Source: JAAZLA01 sp964560975 (GTDB lineage: Bacteria; Spirochaetota; Spirochaetia; Treponematales; Treponemataceae). Taken from it: a stretch of 8,695 nt of DNA. Where the stretch lies: positions 1-8,695 of the forward strand of contig CAZLNE010000093.1 of NCBI GenBank assembly GCA_964560975.1, read 5' to 3'. This document shows positions 5,117-8,695 of the stretch, in pieces. Position 1 is the stretch's first letter. Each line of letters starts with the position of its first letter. Below the pieces are notes generated by a model, which was not told where the DNA came from, searched no databases, and saw only the letters and a program-made list of their open reading frames with translations. The translations under genes were made by a program, and so were the position numbers.

Positions 5117-6520
5117 ATGAAAAAAATAGTTATTATACTAGCAGCAGCACTGCTTTTTACCAGCTGTGCTTCTCTAAAACAAAAACCGCAATCAGTCTCA
5201 GATGCGTATTATGAAAAAAACACTGAGGCCTTTGAAGTGTTGTATTTAGATAACGGTATTCCGTTAATTATTAAACAAAATGAAAACCAGGAAGTTATTT
5301 CTCTTTCTATCATGGTAGAAGGCGGAAATACGCTGGTTGATCCTTCTTTATCCGGCATTGAAAATATACTTTTTGCTATGATGATAAGGGACTCAAGCTC
5401 TTATACCTATGCACAAAAACAAGCTCTATTTCATTCCACAAAAGGAACAATGGGGGGTTATACCGCTAATGGATATTCCTACTTAACACTTAATTGTATA
5501 AATCATTATTTTGATGAACTTTTTCCTATGTTAGCAGACTCATTTTTAAATCCAAGTTTTACTGAAAATGATTTTAACACGGTTAAAACCGAAAACCTTC
5601 AGACTCTTCAAAACATTATGAACGATCCGTTTTCCTTGGTCCAATATACTGCAGAACGTGAACTATATAAGAATCATCCATTTGCTACTGATATTCGGCC
5701 TACCTATGAAACAATTCAAACAATTTCGCTTGATCAGGTTTCAAGTTTTCATAAAACACTTATGAATTCAAAAAGAATTTCAATTATTGCTGTAGGTGAT
5801 TTTACTCCGGATGCATTAAGACGAGAATTAAATACTGCATTCTCACAAATTCCTGCGCAGGATTATTCTAGTCCTCTCATTCCAGAAATTGCAGTCTCAG
5901 GAGACTCTGTTGTAATGTCTCATCCTTCTGCTGCTGGGACCGGATTCCTTGTTAAATCGTATAGTTTTCCTCAATTTAATGATGCTGATTACATACCGGC
6001 AGTGCTTGCAAGTACTATTTACTCAGAAATTCTTTACAACGTTGTTCGTGAAAAACATGGAGCATGTTATTCAATCGGGAATGCATCGATGGTAAGCAAG
6101 GCTCCCTATATGATGCTCTACGTTAATAGTGCCAGCGATATTAACAATATGCCTTCTTACATACAAGAAGCACAAGATCTTATGGCTGAAGGAAAGGTAA
6201 TTGATTCAAAAAATAGTGAAACAAATGATTTCACGTATTTATCACTGGAAGAAACACTTGAAGGATATAAAAACTCTCTCATAAATGCACTATTTTCAAC
6301 ATTTACTACTTCCTCAGGTGAGATTACCCAAATTATGGGCAGTCTTCACTTAACAGGCGAAAAGGAAGCATATCTTACATTATTAAAAAGAATTGAAGAA
6401 GTAAAAAGTGATGATATTCGCAGAGTTTTTGAAACCTACTGGGTTAACGCACCTGGACGATGGTTCATTATAACAGGACCTGAGGATGCACAGGCAGTTC
6501 CCGTAGAATTGTATAAGTAA
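5117..6520 (+). CDS. M16 family lipoprotein, catalytically inactive subunit
   Basis: A 467-residue M16-family protein. The start at 5117 is preferred over in-frame ATG 5093 because it has a Shine-Dalgarno and begins a lipoprotein signal (MKKIVII, LLFTSC with Cys17). The lipobox is loose but acceptable for spirochaetes. Aligned by eye with its neighbour, the HxxEH positions are Asn83, Phe86 and Ala87 (GIENILFAMM against GLFHLYEHMM), so all zinc and catalytic residues are lost. The C-terminal domain keeps the M16 Arg...Tyr pair in VVREKHGACYSIG (Arg311, Tyr318), which binds substrate in related enzymes. It is probably the non-catalytic half of a heterodimer that anchors the soluble catalytic subunit to a membrane. 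Residues 356-377 form a polar, Ser/Asn-rich insert. A terminator follows the stop by 8 bases, closing the operon. Confidence 0.9.
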   Translation: MKKIVIILAAALLFTSCASLKQKPQSVSDAYYEKNTEAFEVLYLDNGIPLIIKQNENQEVISLSIMVEGGNTLVDPSLSGIENILFAMMIRDSSSYTYAQKQALFHSTKGTMGGYTANGYSYLTLNCINHYFDELFPMLADSFLNPSFTENDFNTVKTENLQTLQNIMNDPFSLVQYTAERELYKNHPFATDIRPTYETIQTISLDQVSSFHKTLMNSKRISIIAVGDFTPDALRRELNTAFSQIPAQDYSSPLIPEIAVSGDSVVMSHPSAAGTGFLVKSYSFPQFNDADYIPAVLASTIYSEILYNVVREKHGACYSIGNASMVSKAPYMMLYVNSASDINNMPSYIQEAQDLMAEGKVIDSKNSETNDFTYLSLEETLEGYKNSLINALFSTFTTSSGEITQIMGSLHLTGEKEAYLTLLKRIEEVKSDDIRRVFETYWVNAPGRWFIITGPEDAQAVPVELYK

Positions 6521-6528
6521 AAACAAAG

Positions 6529-6566
6529 AAGGCACCAAAAAACGTTTTGTTTCAGGTGCCTTTTTT
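6529..6566. terminator. Terminator between the M16 operon and pulA, probably bidirectional
   Basis: AAGGCACC (6529-6536) pairs with GGTGCCTT (6555-6562) around an 18-nt loop, followed by Ts to 6566. The A-rich run before the stem (6518-6528) gives a T-rich tail on the minus strand, so it can also end the convergent pulA transcript, whose stop is at 6618. Confidence 0.85.
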
Positions 6567-6617
6567 AAGTCTAAAGCCGTCTAACGTACTTACATCTAAA
6601 AGTATAACGGATGATTT

Positions 6618-8666
6618 TTAACCGAAGGTAAAAATAACTGCACTCAGGGGCGGTATATCCAGTTTAGAACCGGAATACTGTTCCGCCGGCAGTAAAAATG
6701 GCTCAAGTGAAGCACGGGTCCCGTACACATACACTTGAGCCTCACTTACATTAACTTCTACATCGATGGTAGATATTGTTTTTCTTCCGCTGAAAAATAA
6801 ATACCAGACAGTACTTGAAGAGTGTGAAGCGGGTTCAATTTTGTAACCTAAAAGAAGGTCGCCGCTAGCAGATTCAAGAAGTTTAATTCGTGATTTTACC
6901 TGCTCGCGGTCGTGTATTCTAAATTGTTCATTTTCTTTTCTCAGTGTTATAAGAGTGCGTGTAAAATTGAACAAATCTTCATGCTCAATTCCCTTTTTCC
7001 ACATAAAATTATTGACAGAATCCGGAGCATTGTAGGAGTTTTTTACAAACGAGCCAATAATATCGTCATGATTTTTATTACTGAGGGTTTTAGAGGGTTT
7101 TGACCGGGCAGATTCCTGTCCGGAGTGAAGAAAAATAATACCTTGACTGGTAAGCAAAAGAGCTTGTGCCAGCATGATTCTGGAAAATAGTTCTTGTTTA
7201 TGAAGTGCATTATTTTCATCAAGAGAAAGATTATTCGCAATATTATCGTGAAGTGTTAATCCGTCATGGCATTCAAGATATTGGACATTGCGGGCAGGAC
7301 TTTCTGAAAAATAGTGTACCTGAGGGTTTCCGCAGATATTTTGAAACAGCTGTTTTGTGTTTATAGTACCGCCTGTAATAAAACCTTTCAGATGTTCATT
7401 CATTCCCCCGCCCTTGCATAAATCGCGAAACTCATCGTTAAATACAGAGACTTTTTGAGTCTTTGTCATATAATTTTGATCCATGCCGCAGGTTCCCTTT
7501 GCACCGTTGTACATTTTCCAGCCTTCACCAATAAACAATAAATCCTTTTTTAACATAACGCACTCATCGTAGGCGTCGAGAATTGTTTTTGAATCTATTA
7601 AGCCCATTAGATCAAAACGGAATCCATCAACATGATATTCCTTTACAAAATAGCATAGAGAATCGATTATCAGTTTGCGTACCATAACATGTTCTGTTGC
7701 AAGATCGTTTCCGCATCCTGATGCAGAGGTATAAGAGCCGTCTCGTTTATTTAAGCGGAAATAATAATGCGGTTCAATATTTTCGAGAAGGTAAGTATCA
7801 GCCATATGATTATATACAACGTCAAGAATAACACGTAAACCAAGGCGGTGAGCTTCTTTTATAAGATTTTTTAACTCGCTTATTCTGCAGTACTGGTCAT
7901 AAGGGTCTGAAGCAAACCATCCCTCCGGGGTAAAATAAGAGTGAGGATCGTAGCCCCAGTTATAGTTATTGCCGTGAAGTTTATCGGTATTCTCATAAGC
8001 CTTATTTGTCTCATCATTATTGTAAAAATTCAAGACAGGCAAAAGCTGAATATGAGTAATGCCCAGTTTTTTTAAGTATGGAAGTTTTTGAATAAAGGCA
8101 TTGTAGCTTCCTTTTTGCCGAACAAAAACAGTCGTTTCAATATCAGAATCTGCTGATATCGTAAAGTCTCGAACAGAGACCTCATAGACTACGGCATCGG
8201 TATAATTGGTAAACTCCGGAAGAAATGATGTATCTTCTTTAATAGGATTATCATCGCTCCATCCGCCGGGAGGAAGAGCTCTCGGACTGCTTTGATTAAT
8301 AATTGCAGCACGACCGCAGGTCTTAGAATTGGTATATGCCGCCATTGATAGTGCATAGGGATCCAGACACCGTAGTGTTCCTTTTTCATTAGTTACTTCA
8401 AAATCATAAAACCAGTTGTCAAGATCAATATCTATTGAACAAACTAAAGACCATACGCCGGTTTTCCTTTGTATTTGTAAGGGAAAAATATAAGCAGGCT
8501 GCTTGCCGTTCGGATCTTCATAAAGTAAAACCTGTACTTTTTTGGCTGTCGGCGCCCATAAAGAAAAGCTTGCAGAATGTGTCTCGGGATTGTAATAACA
8601 GCCCAGTTTTGCTGAGTTTGGCGGGATTGTTTTTTCACAAACCTTCCATGCATTGTATGTATTCAT
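6618..8666 (-). CDS. pulA: Type I pullulanase (GH13), cytoplasmic
   Basis: Hydrolyses alpha-1,6 branch points in pullulan, glycogen or starch-derived dextrins. The 682-residue product has no signal peptide, so it should act in the cytoplasm on imported or stored alpha-glucans. An N-terminal CBM48-like domain (about 20-110, SFSLWAPTAKKVQVLLY) precedes the GH13 barrel. The type I pullulanase signature YNWGYDP is at 235-241. Conserved regions are DVVYNH (282-287), GFRFDLMG with nucleophile Asp352, FIGEGW with acid/base Glu381, and ECHDGLTLHD with His467 and Asp468. Region IV reads HDG, where many type I pullulanases have HDN; HDG is common in isoamylase/GlgX-type debranching enzymes. A C-terminal beta domain follows from about 600. 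The start is the first in-frame start codon in the window; no Shine-Dalgarno precedes it, and TACAAT lies 7 nt upstream, so the mRNA may be leaderless. The gene runs convergent to the M16 operon. Confidence 0.94.
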   Translation of the reverse strand: MNTYNAWKVCEKTIPPNSAKLGCYYNPETHSASFSLWAPTAKKVQVLLYEDPNGKQPAYIFPLQIQRKTGVWSLVCSIDIDLDNWFYDFEVTNEKGTLRCLDPYALSMAAYTNSKTCGRAAIINQSSPRALPPGGWSDDNPIKEDTSFLPEFTNYTDAVVYEVSVRDFTISADSDIETTVFVRQKGSYNAFIQKLPYLKKLGITHIQLLPVLNFYNNDETNKAYENTDKLHGNNYNWGYDPHSYFTPEGWFASDPYDQYCRISELKNLIKEAHRLGLRVILDVVYNHMADTYLLENIEPHYYFRLNKRDGSYTSASGCGNDLATEHVMVRKLIIDSLCYFVKEYHVDGFRFDLMGLIDSKTILDAYDECVMLKKDLLFIGEGWKMYNGAKGTCGMDQNYMTKTQKVSVFNDEFRDLCKGGGMNEHLKGFITGGTINTKQLFQNICGNPQVHYFSESPARNVQYLECHDGLTLHDNIANNLSLDENNALHKQELFSRIMLAQALLLTSQGIIFLHSGQESARSKPSKTLSNKNHDDIIGSFVKNSYNAPDSVNNFMWKKGIEHEDLFNFTRTLITLRKENEQFRIHDREQVKSRIKLLESASGDLLLGYKIEPASHSSSTVWYLFFSGRKTISTIDVEVNVSEAQVYVYGTRASLEPFLLPAEQYSGSKLDIPPLSAVIFTFG

Positions 8667-8673
8667 AGCGCGT

Positions 8674-8679
8674 ATTGTA
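8674..8679 (-). promoter_or_regulatory. Candidate -10 box of pulA (leaderless)
   Basis: TACAAT on the minus strand (8679-8674), 7 nt before ATG 8666. Transcription would begin at or next to the start codon. The matching -35 at 17-bp spacing would fall at about 8697-8702, outside the window, so this is only half a promoter. Confidence 0.45.
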
Positions 8680-8695
8680 CGAAGGCTATGAAAAA

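Noticed and set aside
6912..7240. Small ORFs on both strands inside pulA
   Set aside because: They are shadow frames of a continuous, motif-complete GH13 gene, with no ribosome binding sites or recognisable domains.

Overview
The window looks like chromosomal DNA from a low-GC, AT-rich didermal bacterium, most likely a host-associated spirochaete of the Treponema type. This is an inference from the gene mix: an orphan UgpC/MsmX-type sugar-importer ATPase, a cytoplasmic type I pullulanase, a secreted M16 peptidase next to an M16 lipoprotein with a loose lipobox, and consensus-like sigma-70 promoters. No 16S or other phylogenetic marker is present, so the genus is not proven. No phage, transposase, CRISPR array or defence gene was found. 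The protein-coding content is mostly metabolic and envelope-related.

Layout. (1) 2-1072, plus: 3-dehydroquinate synthase (aroB), lacking only its first few residues at the window edge. (2) 1069-1531: a strong promoter whose -35 overlaps the aroB stop codon, a tRNA-Leu(GAG) gene, and about 300 bp of non-coding DNA. That DNA holds two identical 109-bp copies of a block made of the tRNA 3' end, an intrinsic terminator and a second hairpin, followed by a probably bidirectional terminator. (3) 1532-3471, minus: a DUF554 membrane protein followed by the orphan ABC ATPase, which also has its own perfect consensus promoter. (4) 3472-3653: divergent promoter region with a 16-bp perfect palindrome. (5) 3654-6520, plus: two-gene operon of M16 peptidase-family proteins, one with the intact zinc motif and one lipoprotein with every catalytic position replaced. 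(6) 6529-6566: terminator between convergent genes. (7) 6618-8666, minus: type I pullulanase (pulA).

How the genes relate. Pullulanase debranches alpha-glucans in the cytoplasm, and the MsmX/UgpC-type ATPase probably powers one or more sugar importers encoded elsewhere, so both fit a carbohydrate-fermenting lifestyle. The M16 pair is best read as a periplasmic heterodimer in which the inactive lipoprotein supplies substrate-binding residues and membrane anchoring. aroB and the tRNA are housekeeping genes.

The least ordinary part is the duplicated tRNA-3'-end/terminator/hairpin block downstream of tRNA-Leu. Its distal hairpin shares an 11-nt string with the tRNA T-arm region. Other points worth a look are two genes with a -10-like box placed exactly where a leaderless mRNA would be expected, and -35 boxes that contain the stop codon of the preceding gene.
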